From positions 2,852,001 to 2,916,000 of the forward strand of contig NZ_AP022603.1 in the NCBI RefSeq assembly GCF_010726955.1: a stretch of 64,000 bases of DNA. Reading direction: 5' to 3'. Both the position numbers and the translations under genes were made by a program. Below are positions 54,338-63,567 of the stretch, piece after piece. Under the pieces are notes generated by a model that was not told where the DNA came from, made no database searches, and was given only the letters and a program-made list of their open reading frames with translations. The stretch is from Mycolicibacterium fallax. GTDB lineage: Bacteria > Actinomycetota > Actinomycetes > Mycobacteriales > Mycobacteriaceae. Position 1 is the stretch's first letter; every line of letters begins with the position of its first letter.

Positions 54338-55861
54338 TCAGTGTGCGGCCGACGGGGTCTCGATCGCCGGCGCGGTCGTGCCGAACTGCAGCACGCCGTC
54401 GTCGATCCGCCGGTACCGCAGGTTCAGCGCGTCGACCGGCAGCACCGCGCGCAGTCGCCACGGCGATTCGGTGCCGCGCTTGGGAAACGCGTCGATGTCG
54501 CGCAGCGCGTAGGTGGAGTTCTGCTCCAGGTACGGGGTGCGCGCCAGGGCCGCGTCGGCCCGGGCCGGCGCCACCCGGTGCTGACCGCGGGCGTCGAGGT
54601 GGTTGATCAGCCGGCAGGCGTATTCGGCGGTCAGGTCGGACTTGAGCGTCCAGGACAGGTTCGAATACCCCAGCGAGAACACCAGGTTCGGCACGCCCTC
54701 GAGCATCATGTCCTGGTAGCACACCCGCTGCCCCGGATCGATCTCCTCGCCGTCGACCACCAACTCGATGCCGCCGAGGAACTTCAACCGAAACCCGGTG
54801 GCGGACACCACGATATCGGCGGGCAGCCCCGTTCCGGACTTCAGCTCCAGGCCGGTCTCGGTGAACTGCACCAGCTCGTCGGTGACCACCCGTGCGGTGT
54901 CGCCGTGCAGCGCCTCGAAGAAATCGTTGTCCGGCACGATCGAGATGGCTTGATCCCAGGGCAGATAACGCGGATTGAAGTGGGTGTCCACCGGATAGCC
55001 CTTCGGCAGGGCATGTTTCATCGCGCCGCGGAACACCGCGCGCATGAACCGGGGCACCCCCTTGGGCACCCCCTTGCACATGTGGTAGGCGACGGTCATC
55101 CGAAAGATGTTCTTGGCGCGGACGATCGACCACATGGCGCGCGCCGGCAGGATCTTGCTCAGCAGCTTCGCCAGGTGATCGACGGCCGGCATCGAGAGCA
55201 CATAGGAGGGCGACCGCTGCAGCATGGTGACCGACGCGGCGGTGCGGGCGAGCACCGGCAGCAGGCTGACGGCCGTCGAGCCGCTGCCGATGATCACCAC
55301 CCGCTTGCCGGCATGATCGAGGTCCGCCGGCCAGTACTGCGGATCGACCAGGACCCCGCCGAACCGGGACCGCTGCGGGTAGTCGGGCAGGTAGCCGGCC
55401 GCGTAGTCGAAGTAGCCCCCGCAGACCAGCAGGAACGCGCAGCTGATGGTGACGGGCTCGCCGTCGCGCTCCACGTCCAGCGTCCAGCGTCCGGTCTGGC
55501 TGGACCACTGTGCCCCGGCGACCCGGTGATTGAACCGGATCTGCCGGTCGATGCCGAACCGGCGGGCGGTGTCCCGGATGTAGGCCAGGATGTCGGCGCC
55601 GTCGGCGATGGCGGTGGTGGACAGCCAGGGGTTGAAGCCGAAGCCGTAGGTGAACATGTCGGCGTCCGAGCGGATGCCCGGATAGCGGAACTGATCCCAG
55701 GTGCCACCGGCCCGCGGACGGGCCTCCAGCACCGCGTAGGTCTTGTCCGGGCAGTCCCGCTGCAGGTGGTACGCGGCGCTGATTCCGGAGATTCCGGCAC
55801 CCACGATGACCACGTCGACATGGTTGCTGGCGGCCGGTGCGGGCGGCTGGTCGTCTGACAC
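54338..55861 (-). CDS. flavin-dependent Baeyer-Villiger-type monooxygenase (EthA-like)
   Basis: The 507-residue product matches EthA-type monooxygenases: FAD Rossmann DVVIVGAGISGISAA, GGTWDQFRYPGIRSDADMFTYGF, and NADPH Rossmann RVVIIGSGSTAVSLLPVLA. The BVMO fingerprint FxGxxxHxxxWP reads FGGVLVDPQYWP, so the His is Asp (codon 55343-55345). GTG 55861 is chosen because GAGGAG precedes it; ORF extension to 55912 has no such site. It is divergent from the PKS gene across a KstR box. Candidate substrates are ketones in sterol or polyketide breakdown, by inference. Confidence 0.88.
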   Translation of the reverse strand: MSDDQPPAPAASNHVDVVIVGAGISGISAAYHLQRDCPDKTYAVLEARPRAGGTWDQFRYPGIRSDADMFTYGFGFNPWLSTTAIADGADILAYIRDTARRFGIDRQIRFNHRVAGAQWSSQTGRWTLDVERDGEPVTISCAFLLVCGGYFDYAAGYLPDYPQRSRFGGVLVDPQYWPADLDHAGKRVVIIGSGSTAVSLLPVLARTAASVTMLQRSPSYVLSMPAVDHLAKLLSKILPARAMWSIVRAKNIFRMTVAYHMCKGVPKGVPRFMRAVFRGAMKHALPKGYPVDTHFNPRYLPWDQAISIVPDNDFFEALHGDTARVVTDELVQFTETGLELKSGTGLPADIVVSATGFRLKFLGGIELVVDGEEIDPGQRVCYQDMMLEGVPNLVFSLGYSNLSWTLKSDLTAEYACRLINHLDARGQHRVAPARADAALARTPYLEQNSTYALRDIDAFPKRGTESPWRLRAVLPVDALNLRYRRIDDGVLQFGTTAPAIETPSAAH

Positions 55862-55925
55862 GCGGAAGGTCTCCTCGGCCGGTGGGCAGGGCATTACAAG
55901 ACAGGCCGTCACCGTACCGTCAGTA

Positions 55926-55945
55926 GTTTCGTTTACAAATGAAAC
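55926..55945. promoter_or_regulatory. GTTTCGTTTACAAATGAAAC palindrome
   Basis: A 20-bp imperfect palindrome with arms GTTTCGTTT and AAATGAAAC (one mismatch). It overlaps the left part of the KstR-type box and lies in the divergent FMO/PKS promoter. It may be a second operator or part of the same one; no regulator gene is in view. Confidence 0.4.
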
Positions 55946-55953
55946 ACGTTCTA
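55940..55953. promoter_or_regulatory. KstR-type operator TnnAACnnGTTnnA
   Basis: TGAAACACGTTCTA matches every fixed base of the reported KstR consensus TnnAACnnGTTnnA, and so does its reverse complement. It lies 8 bp upstream of TAGGGT (55961-55966), a -10 match for the PKS gene, between the likely -35 and -10 and suited to repression. KstR is a TetR-type repressor released by cholesterol-derived CoA intermediates, so this box predicts sterol-linked induction of the PKS operon and perhaps of the divergent monooxygenase. Not experimentally supported here. Confidence 0.7.
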
Positions 55954-56018
55954 ATCCTGTTAGGGTGCGGATTGGTCAGGGCCTTCGGGACCCGATGAAG
56001 CGATTAGGAGACCCGTTC

Positions 56019-59000
56019 ATGTCGCGTCTGGACACCCAGGCCCCCCTTCTCACTGACCGCCCCCTCGACGATGACCCGATCGTCATCGTCGGAGTGGCCT
56101 GCCGACTGCCCGGCGGGATCGACTCGCCGGAGTTGCTGTGGCAGGCCCTGGAGACCGAACGCGACGTGGCCGGGCCCTTCCCGGACGACCGCGGCTGGGC
56201 CCTGGACACCCTCATCAGCGAGGACCCGGACGAGATCGGCACCACCTACTCCCAGGGCGGCAGTTTCATCGAGGACGTCGGTGACTTCGACGCCGGCTTC
56301 TTCGGCATCGCGCCCCGCGAGGCCAATGCGATGGACCCGCAGCACCGCCTGGTGCTGGAGGTGGCCTGGGAGGCGCTGGAGCGCGCGCACATCGACCCCA
56401 CCACGCTGCACGAGTCGGAGACCGGCGTCTTCATCGGCGAGATCTTCGACGACTACCGGGAACGGTTCATCACCCCCGAGGGCGGGATGGGCGAGCACGA
56501 GGGCCACCTGCTGCTGGGCAACGCGCGCTGCGTGCTGTCCGGCCGGCTGGCCTACGCGTTGGGCCTGAACGGGCCCGCCATCACCTTCGACACCGGCTGT
56601 TCGGCGTCGCTGGTGGCGCTGCACCACGCCATGCTGTCGCTGAAGTCCGGGGACTGCGACCTGGCGATCGTCGGCGGCGTGACGGTGATGTCCGCGCCGT
56701 CGTTCCTGATCGGTTTCTCCCGGGTGCGCGGCATCGCCGCGGACGGCCGGAGCAAGTCCTTCGGCGCCGACGCCGACGGGATGGGCCTGGCCGAGGGCGC
56801 CAGCCTGTGCATCATCGAACGCCGATCGGATGCGCTGCGCCGCGGCCACCCGATCCTGGCCGTGGTGCGGGGATCGTCGGTCAACCAGGACGGCGCGTCG
56901 GGCACCCTCACCGCGCCCAGCCAGCGGGCGCAGGAATTGCTGATCGGCAAGGCGCTGCGCAACGCGGGCCTCGGCCCGGCCGACGTCGACGTGGTGGAGG
57001 CGCACGGGACCGGCACCAGCATCGGCGACCCGATCGAGGCGCGCGCGCTGATGAACACCTACGGCCGGGAGCGTCCCGACGATGCACCGCTGTGGCTGGG
57101 TTCGGTCAAATCCAACATCGGCCACACCCAGGCCGCCGCCGGCATGGCGGGGGTGATCAAGATGATCGGGGCGATGCAGCACGACCTGTTGCCGCGCACC
57201 CTGCACGTCGAGCAACCGTCACCGGAAATCGACTGGACGGCAGGCAATGTCGCGCTGCTCGCCGAGCATCAGGCCTGGCCGCCGAGCGAGCGGCCCCGCC
57301 GGGCCGGCATCTCGTCGTTCGGTGTCGGCGGCACCAACGCCCACGTCATCATCGAGGAGCCGGGCGCCCGGGACGTTCGCGCCGCCGACGACTCGGCGGC
57401 GTCGCAGGACGCACCGACCGCCGTGCCGCTGCTGCTGTCGGCGAAGTCGGCGGCGGCGCTGCGCAGCTACGCCGGCCGGCTGCGCGGGCACCTGCTCGAC
57501 GGCCACGCCGGTGACCCCGCCGATGTGGCCTGGTCGCTGCTGAACACCCGCTCGCTGTTCCGGCACCGGGCCGCGGTGGTGGGCGGCACCGCCGCCGAGC
57601 TCGCCGAGGGTCTGGCGGCCATCGAATCCGGCGGCTACGCCGGCAACGTCGCGGTCGGGGAGGCCACCGCCCGCCGGGTGGCGTTCGTCTTCCCCGGCCA
57701 GGGCTCGCAGTGGGTCGGGATGGGGGTCGACCTGCTGCGCAGCAGCGAGGTGTTCGCCGTCAAGATCGACGAATGCGACGAGATCCTGGCCCAGCACCAG
57801 GACTGGTCGGTGCGCAAGGCGCTGGAGGTCCCCGACGACATCGACTGGACCCGCGTCGACGTCATCCAGCCGCTGCTGTTCTCGGTCAACGTGGCCCTGG
57901 CCGCGCTGTGGACCTCCTGGGGTGTGGCGCCGACCGCGGTGATCGGCCACTCCCAGGGTGAGCTCGCGGCGCTGCACGTGGCCGGCGCGCTGTCCCTGGC
58001 CGATGCCGGCTACCTGGTCGCCAAGCGCAGCCAGGTGATCCGCGCCCACGCCCGCGACGGCGCGATGCTCGCCGTCGAGGCTTCCGCCGAACAGGTCCGC
58101 GCCGAACTCGATGGCCGGCCGGGCCTGGAGATCGCCTCGATCAACGGACCGCGCACCACCGTGGTGGCCGGCGACGTCGCGGCGGTGGCCGAACTTCGCG
58201 AGCAGCTGGAACGCGGCGGCATCGAGGCCCGCGGCATCGCGGTGGACTACGCGTCGCACACCGCCCACGTCGACGCGCTCAAGGATGAGCTGGCCGCGGC
58301 GCTGAGCCGCGACATCACCGTCGCCGCCGCACCGGTCCGGTTCTACTCCGCGGTCACCGGCGAGCAACTCGACACCGAAACCCTGACGTCGGACTACTGG
58401 TTCGACAACCTGCGGCAGCCGGTGGACTTCCAGCGCGCCGTGCGCACCGCGATCGCCGACGGCTGCAACGCCTTCATCGAGGTCAGCGCCCACCCGGTGC
58501 TGCTCGCGCCGCTGGAGCAGATCGTCGAGGACCGCGGCAGCGACGCCGTCGTGGTGGGCACCCTGTCCCGGGATCGGGGGACCGTGGCGAAGGTGGCCGG
58601 CTCGGCCGCCACCCTGCACTGCGCGGGCGCCGACGTCGATTTCACCGCGCTGTTCCCGGACTGGCGGCGCCCGACGGTGGACCTGCCGACCTACCCGTTC
58701 GAACGGATCCGGCACTGGCTGGAGCCGGAGCAGTCCCGGCGGCCGCTGCCGGGGGCGACGGCCGTCGACCACCCGTTCCTGACCATGATGGCGCCGCTGG
58801 CGGCCGGGCCGTCCACCGCGTTCTTCGGGGCGATCTCCCCGCGCGATGAGCTGTGGCTGTCCGACCACGCGGTACGCGGCAACGTGCTGGTGCCCGGCAC
58901 GGCGTTTTTGGACATGGCGTTGTTCGTCGCCGACCGGCTCGGGTACGCCGAGGTCGAGGAGCTGACGGTGGTCACCCCGCTGCTGCTCGAGGAGGACGGG

Positions 59001-62000
59001 GACACCGTCGACGTGCAGGTGGTGGTGGAGGACGCCCTGTCGGAGAACACCGCGGTGGAGAACGCCGGCGCCGACTGCGCAGCCATCACCATCTATTCGC
59101 GCGACGGCGAGGCGGACTGGACCGTCAACGCGATGGGCCTGCTGCGCCGCGGGGCTGCGGCGCCGGGGGACGGCCCGTCGGCACTCATCGACGCCGCGGC
59201 GTGGCCGCCGGCCGATGTCGAGGCGCTCTCGGTGCCCGCGATGTATGACGACCTGTCCGCCCGCGGCTACGAGTACGGTCCGGCCTTCCGCGGCCTGAGC
59301 CGGGCGTGGACCGGCGCCGGCCGCGCGTACGCCGAGATCCAGGCCCCCGCGGCGCTGGGCGAGGTGGGTGACCGCACGCGGATCCATCCCGCCGTGCTCG
59401 ACGCCGGCCTGCACGCCGGTGTCGCCGGATTTGGCGACGGGTCCGGCGCCGAGGTGCTGCTGCCGTTCTCCTGGCGCGGGGTTCGGATGCACCGCAGTGC
59501 CCCCGACTCGCTGCGGATGGCGGTGGTGAACCAGGGCGAGAAGCAAGCCACCATCACCGTCACCGACGATGCCGGGCAGCTGGTGCTGACCGCGAAAGCA
59601 CTTGAGCTGCGCGCGGTTCCCGCCGACACGACGCTGGGCAAACCGTCCCGGCTGGCCTATCGGCTGGGCTGGAAACGCCACGACCTGCCGCACCGGGAGG
59701 ACCCGGTGCCGGTGCTGACCCTCGGTGCGGCCTCAGGCGGGGTGTGCGGGGTCGAGGTCCTCGGGCACCTCGAGGACATGGCCGCCCTGACCGGCGCCGC
59801 GGCTGCGGTGACCGCCGGCGCCGGCGCCGGCGCGGTGCTCTACCGCGTCGATGCCCCGGCCGCCGAAGCCGCTGCCGATGCCGCCGCGGACGCGGTGGCC
59901 ACGGTGCTGGCCGACACCCAGCGGTTCCTCGCCGACCCGGCCCTGGACCGCAGCACCCTGGTCGTGGTCACCAGCGGGGCGGTCGGCTGTCGCGATGCCG
60001 ACATCGTGCAACCCGGCAGCGCGGCGATCTGGGCATTCCTGCGGGCCGCGCAACGCGAACACCCGGACCGGATCGTCGCCGTCGACGTCGACGCCTGGGA
60101 TCCGCCGCTCCCGATCGGGGACCTGATCGGCAGCGGCGAGCCGGTCGCGGCGGTGCGCGGCGGCCAGGTGTACGTGCCGGAACTGTCCCGGCTGCACCAC
60201 AACGAGCCGACCCTGAGCCTGCCCGCGGACGCGGACTGGCACCTGCTGGCCGGTGACGACGGGCTGATCGACAACATCCACGTGGCGGCCGACGCCGCCG
60301 ATCCGGCTCCCCTGGAACCGCACCAGGTGCGGTTCGCGGTGCGCGCCGCGGGCCTGAACTTCCGCGACGTGCTGATCTCGCTGCGGACCTACGCCGGCAC
60401 CGTCGGCGCGCTGGGCCTGGAGGCCGCCGGCGACGTCCTGGAGATCGGCAGTGCCGTCGAGGACATCGCCGTGGGCGACCGGGTGTTCGGCTACTGCACC
60501 GGCGGATTCGGCAGCATCGCGATCGGCGACTGCCGGGCGCTGGCCAAGATCCCGGCGGACTGGGGCTACCCGGAGGCCGCGGCGCTGCCGGTCACCTTCG
60601 GGACCGCCTACTCGGCGCTGCACGACCTGGCCGAACTGACCGCCGACGACCGGATCCTGATCCACTCGGCGGCCAGCGGGGTGGGGATGGCCGCGGTCGG
60701 GCTGGCCCAGCACGTCGGCGCCGAGATCTACGCGACCTCCAGCCCGGAGAAGTTCCCCATCCTGCGGGCCATGGGGATCCCCGAGCAGCGGATCGCGTCG
60801 TCGCGCAACGCCGACTTCGAGCGCGAGTTCCGGGCCGCCTCGGGTGGTCGCGGCATGACGGTGGCGCTGGACGCCTTCTCCGGGCGGATGGTCGACGCTA
60901 CGCTGCGCCTGATGGCCCCGGAGGGCAGATTCGTCGAGATCGGCCGCGCCGACATTCGCGACGCGCGTGAGGTCGCCGAGCAGTACTCCGGGGTGCGCTA
61001 CCACGTCTTCGATCCGTTCGAACTGGGGGCCGAGGCGCTGGGCAACCTGCGCGGCGCGGTCGCGGACTTGGTGCACTCCGGTCAGTGGCCACGAATCCCG
61101 GTGCGCGGTTGGGACATTCGGAACATCCGGGAGGCGTTCCGGTTGATGAGCACCGGGCGGCACACCGGAAAGCACGTGGTGATCAACCCGGCCTCAATGT
61201 CGGCGGTCCGCGGCGGCACGGTCCTGATCACCGGCGGTACCGGCATGGTCGGCCGGCACCTGGCCCGGCATCTGGTGGCGCGCTGGGGAGTCGGCCGGGT
61301 CGTGCTGCTGTCCCGTTCGGGGCCGGCCGCGGCGATGCCCGCCGAGTTCGTCGAGCAGTTGCGCGAACTCGGCGCCGAAGTGGAACTGCGGGCCTGCGAC
61401 GTCGCCGACGCCGAATCGGTGGCACAGGTGGTGGCCGATGTCGCCGCCGCCCACCGGGTGGTCGGCGTGGTGCACGCGGCCGGGGTCCTCGACGACGGCG
61501 TGCTGGAGTCGATGGACGCCGAGCGGATCACCACGGTGTTCGATCCGAAGGCCAACGGGGCCTGGAATCTGCACGCCGCGACCCGGCAGTTGGATCTGGA
61601 GTTCTTCGTGATGTGCTCCTCGGTGGCCGGCGTTTTCGGCAGCCCGGGGCAGACCAACTACGCGGCCGCCAACGGCTACCTCGACGGGCTGGCCGCCTGG
61701 CGTCGGGCGCACGCCCTGCCGGCCACCTCGATCGCCTGGGGCCTGTGGAGCGATTCCAGCTCGCTGACGGCGAAGGTGCTCGATTCCGGTGCGGACTCCA
61801 TCGACCGACTCGGGGTTCGGGGCTTCTCGCCCGCCGAAGCCGTTGCGGCGTTCGACGAGGCGCTGCTGTCCCCGGGTGCCAGCACCCTGGTCGTTCGGAT
61901 GGAGGAGGACGCCGCCAGCCTGCTGAAGCTGCGAACCACCCTGCCGCCCAAGCGGTCCCGGTCCACCGAGCCGGCCCGCCGCCCCGCGGATCCGGCCGCC

Positions 62001-62336
62001 GCGCCGCCGCTGCGGGAGGTGCTCGCCGCGGCGGCCCCCGAAGCCCGGGAGGGCCTCACGATCGAGGCGGTGTGCCGGGAGATCGCCGCGACGGTCGGGA
62101 TGACCGACCAGGCCGGGGTCGACCCGGACTGCTCCTACCGGGAGCTCGGATTCGACTCGCTGATGGCGGTCGAGTTCCGCAACCGGTTGAACAGTCTGAC
62201 CGGCCTGCGGCTGCCGGCCGCGGTGGTGCTCGACCAGCCCACCCCGCGGCTGCTGGCGCAATCCATCGTCGCCGCACTGCAGGACGAGGCCGGCGAGGCG
62301 GCGTCGGTGCCCGGCGAGCTCGCGGCGGCCCGGTGA
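56019..62336 (+). CDS. type I polyketide synthase, KS-AT-DH-ER-KR-ACP
   Basis: This 2105-residue single-module reducing PKS has KS active Cys194 in FDTGCSASLVALHH and AT Ser645 in GHSQGELAALH. The DH His950 lies in DHAVRGNVLVPG (HxxxGxxxxP), ER is at about 1425-1720 with LNFRDVL and SAASGVGMAAVG, and KR (about 1732 on) has VLITGGTGMVG. The ACP phosphopantetheine site is Ser2047 in GFDSL. All reductive domains look active, so one fully reduced extension per cycle is expected, possibly iteratively, as in Mas-like synthases. ATG 56019 has AGGAG 8 nt upstream. Its KS active site reads TGCSAS instead of TACSSS. Confidence 0.95.
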   Translation: MSRLDTQAPLLTDRPLDDDPIVIVGVACRLPGGIDSPELLWQALETERDVAGPFPDDRGWALDTLISEDPDEIGTTYSQGGSFIEDVGDFDAGFFGIAPREANAMDPQHRLVLEVAWEALERAHIDPTTLHESETGVFIGEIFDDYRERFITPEGGMGEHEGHLLLGNARCVLSGRLAYALGLNGPAITFDTGCSASLVALHHAMLSLKSGDCDLAIVGGVTVMSAPSFLIGFSRVRGIAADGRSKSFGADADGMGLAEGASLCIIERRSDALRRGHPILAVVRGSSVNQDGASGTLTAPSQRAQELLIGKALRNAGLGPADVDVVEAHGTGTSIGDPIEARALMNTYGRERPDDAPLWLGSVKSNIGHTQAAAGMAGVIKMIGAMQHDLLPRTLHVEQPSPEIDWTAGNVALLAEHQAWPPSERPRRAGISSFGVGGTNAHVIIEEPGARDVRAADDSAASQDAPTAVPLLLSAKSAAALRSYAGRLRGHLLDGHAGDPADVAWSLLNTRSLFRHRAAVVGGTAAELAEGLAAIESGGYAGNVAVGEATARRVAFVFPGQGSQWVGMGVDLLRSSEVFAVKIDECDEILAQHQDWSVRKALEVPDDIDWTRVDVIQPLLFSVNVALAALWTSWGVAPTAVIGHSQGELAALHVAGALSLADAGYLVAKRSQVIRAHARDGAMLAVEASAEQVRAELDGRPGLEIASINGPRTTVVAGDVAAVAELREQLERGGIEARGIAVDYASHTAHVDALKDELAAALSRDITVAAAPVRFYSAVTGEQLDTETLTSDYWFDNLRQPVDFQRAVRTAIADGCNAFIEVSAHPVLLAPLEQIVEDRGSDAVVVGTLSRDRGTVAKVAGSAATLHCAGADVDFTALFPDWRRPTVDLPTYPFERIRHWLEPEQSRRPLPGATAVDHPFLTMMAPLAAGPSTAFFGAISPRDELWLSDHAVRGNVLVPGTAFLDMALFVADRLGYAEVEELTVVTPLLLEEDGDTVDVQVVVEDALSENTAVENAGADCAAITIYSRDGEADWTVNAMGLLRRGAAAPGDGPSALIDAAAWPPADVEALSVPAMYDDLSARGYEYGPAFRGLSRAWTGAGRAYAEIQAPAALGEVGDRTRIHPAVLDAGLHAGVAGFGDGSGAEVLLPFSWRGVRMHRSAPDSLRMAVVNQGEKQATITVTDDAGQLVLTAKALELRAVPADTTLGKPSRLAYRLGWKRHDLPHREDPVPVLTLGAASGGVCGVEVLGHLEDMAALTGAAAAVTAGAGAGAVLYRVDAPAAEAAADAAADAVATVLADTQRFLADPALDRSTLVVVTSGAVGCRDADIVQPGSAAIWAFLRAAQREHPDRIVAVDVDAWDPPLPIGDLIGSGEPVAAVRGGQVYVPELSRLHHNEPTLSLPADADWHLLAGDDGLIDNIHVAADAADPAPLEPHQVRFAVRAAGLNFRDVLISLRTYAGTVGALGLEAAGDVLEIGSAVEDIAVGDRVFGYCTGGFGSIAIGDCRALAKIPADWGYPEAAALPVTFGTAYSALHDLAELTADDRILIHSAASGVGMAAVGLAQHVGAEIYATSSPEKFPILRAMGIPEQRIASSRNADFEREFRAASGGRGMTVALDAFSGRMVDATLRLMAPEGRFVEIGRADIRDAREVAEQYSGVRYHVFDPFELGAEALGNLRGAVADLVHSGQWPRIPVRGWDIRNIREAFRLMSTGRHTGKHVVINPASMSAVRGGTVLITGGTGMVGRHLARHLVARWGVGRVVLLSRSGPAAAMPAEFVEQLRELGAEVELRACDVADAESVAQVVADVAAAHRVVGVVHAAGVLDDGVLESMDAERITTVFDPKANGAWNLHAATRQLDLEFFVMCSSVAGVFGSPGQTNYAAANGYLDGLAAWRRAHALPATSIAWGLWSDSSSLTAKVLDSGADSIDRLGVRGFSPAEAVAAFDEALLSPGASTLVVRMEEDAASLLKLRTTLPPKRSRSTEPARRPADPAAAPPLREVLAAAAPEAREGLTIEAVCREIAATVGMTDQAGVDPDCSYRELGFDSLMAVEFRNRLNSLTGLRLPAAVVLDQPTPRLLAQSIVAALQDEAGEAASVPGELAAAR

Positions 62337-62369
62337 CATCGGATGAGCTCACCAACCAAAGGGATTGAG

Positions 62370-63521
62370 ATGCGCCGTGATTCGGCGCTCGAGGACGAGA
62401 TCCGGGAGATCGACACCGGGGTGCCGATGACCCGGTTTGCCCGCGGCTGGCACTGCCTGGGTCGGGCGGCGGACTTCCGCACCGGCACCCCCACCGGGGT
62501 TGAGGCATTCGGCACCCGACTGGCGATCTTCGAGGACGACGAGCAGCGGTTGCAGGCGATCGAGGCGCGCTGTCCGCATCGCGGCGGGGACCTGAGCCGG
62601 GGTTCGGTCAAGGACGGCAATCTCGCGTGCCCGCTGCATGATTGGCGATGGGCGGGCGACGGGCACTGCGTGGATGTGCCCTACTCCCGGCAGCCGCCGC
62701 CGGCCGCGGCCAGGGTCCGGTCTTGGCCGACGCTGGAGGAGAACAAGCTGCTGTTCGTCTGGAACGACCCGGAAGGCAATCCGCCGTCGCCGCAGGTCGC
62801 GATCCCCAAGATCCCCGACCTCGATGAGTGGACCGACTGGTCGTGGGACGGCACGGTGGTCACCGGCACCCATCCCCGCGAGTTCGTCGACAACCTGGTG
62901 GACTGCCCGCACTTCTTCTACCTGCACTTCGGGGTGCCGTCGCACTTCCGGGTGCTGCTGGAAGGGCACACTGCCGCACAGTATCTGCGGATGACCGGCC
63001 GCAAGGACATCGGCCCGGGCAGCGAGCATGACACCACCATGTCGGTGTATTCGGTGGCCACCTATCACGGGCCGGCGTACCTGGTGAATCATCAGGACTT
63101 CGACCTGGAGGGGATGAAGATCTACGGCATCGGCCTGTTCACCTACTACCCCGTCAATGCCGAGACCATGCACCTGAACTGGGCGATGTCGATCAAGCGG
63201 ATCGACGGGCTGCCGGACAATGTGACGCAGTTGATCGCCAAGAGCATGGCCGAGTCCACCTCGCTGGCGCTGCAGCAGGATGTTGAGATCTGGCGGTACA
63301 AGACCCGGATCGACAATCCGATGCTCAGCGAGGACGACGGTCCGATCTACCAACTGCGGCGCTGGTTCGATCAGTTCTATGTCGACGCCGACGCCGTCAC
63401 CCCGACGATGACCGACCGATTCGAGCACGAGGTGGAGATCGAGACCGCGCGCCAGTATTGGGAGCAGGAGGTCGCCGCCGGACTGCAGGCGGCCGCGGCG
63501 GCGGCCGATTCGCCGTCCTGA
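62370..63521 (+). CDS. Rieske non-heme iron oxygenase, KshA-like
   Basis: The 383-residue protein resembles KshA, the oxygenase of 3-ketosteroid 9-alpha-hydroxylase. Rieske ligands appear as CPHRGGDLS and CPLHDWRW (Cys-x-His...Cys-x2-His), and the mononuclear iron region is DNLVDCPHFFYLHFG. Matching KshA features include TRFARGWHCLG and VEIWRYKTRIDNPML. ATG 62370 follows AAAGGGA; an in-frame ATG at 62343 without a ribosome site would give MSSPTKG, closer to the KshA N-terminus. The PKS stop lies 34 bp upstream. It may hydroxylate a steroid or another bulky substrate and would need a KshB-type reductase encoded elsewhere. Confidence 0.88.
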   Translation: MRRDSALEDEIREIDTGVPMTRFARGWHCLGRAADFRTGTPTGVEAFGTRLAIFEDDEQRLQAIEARCPHRGGDLSRGSVKDGNLACPLHDWRWAGDGHCVDVPYSRQPPPAAARVRSWPTLEENKLLFVWNDPEGNPPSPQVAIPKIPDLDEWTDWSWDGTVVTGTHPREFVDNLVDCPHFFYLHFGVPSHFRVLLEGHTAAQYLRMTGRKDIGPGSEHDTTMSVYSVATYHGPAYLVNHQDFDLEGMKIYGIGLFTYYPVNAETMHLNWAMSIKRIDGLPDNVTQLIAKSMAESTSLALQQDVEIWRYKTRIDNPMLSEDDGPIYQLRRWFDQFYVDADAVTPTMTDRFEHEVEIETARQYWEQEVAAGLQAAAAAADSPS

Positions 63522-63567
63522 CCACGCAACACCGCGAGCCGTCCACACCGTTAGAGGGAGCAGAACC

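Noticed and set aside
57219..59693. Long minus-strand open frame (824 codons) within the PKS gene
   Set aside because: It is antisense to KS-AT-DH sequence with clear catalytic motifs, its translation is Arg/Gly/His-rich with no family signature, and GC-rich DNA produces such shadows routinely.
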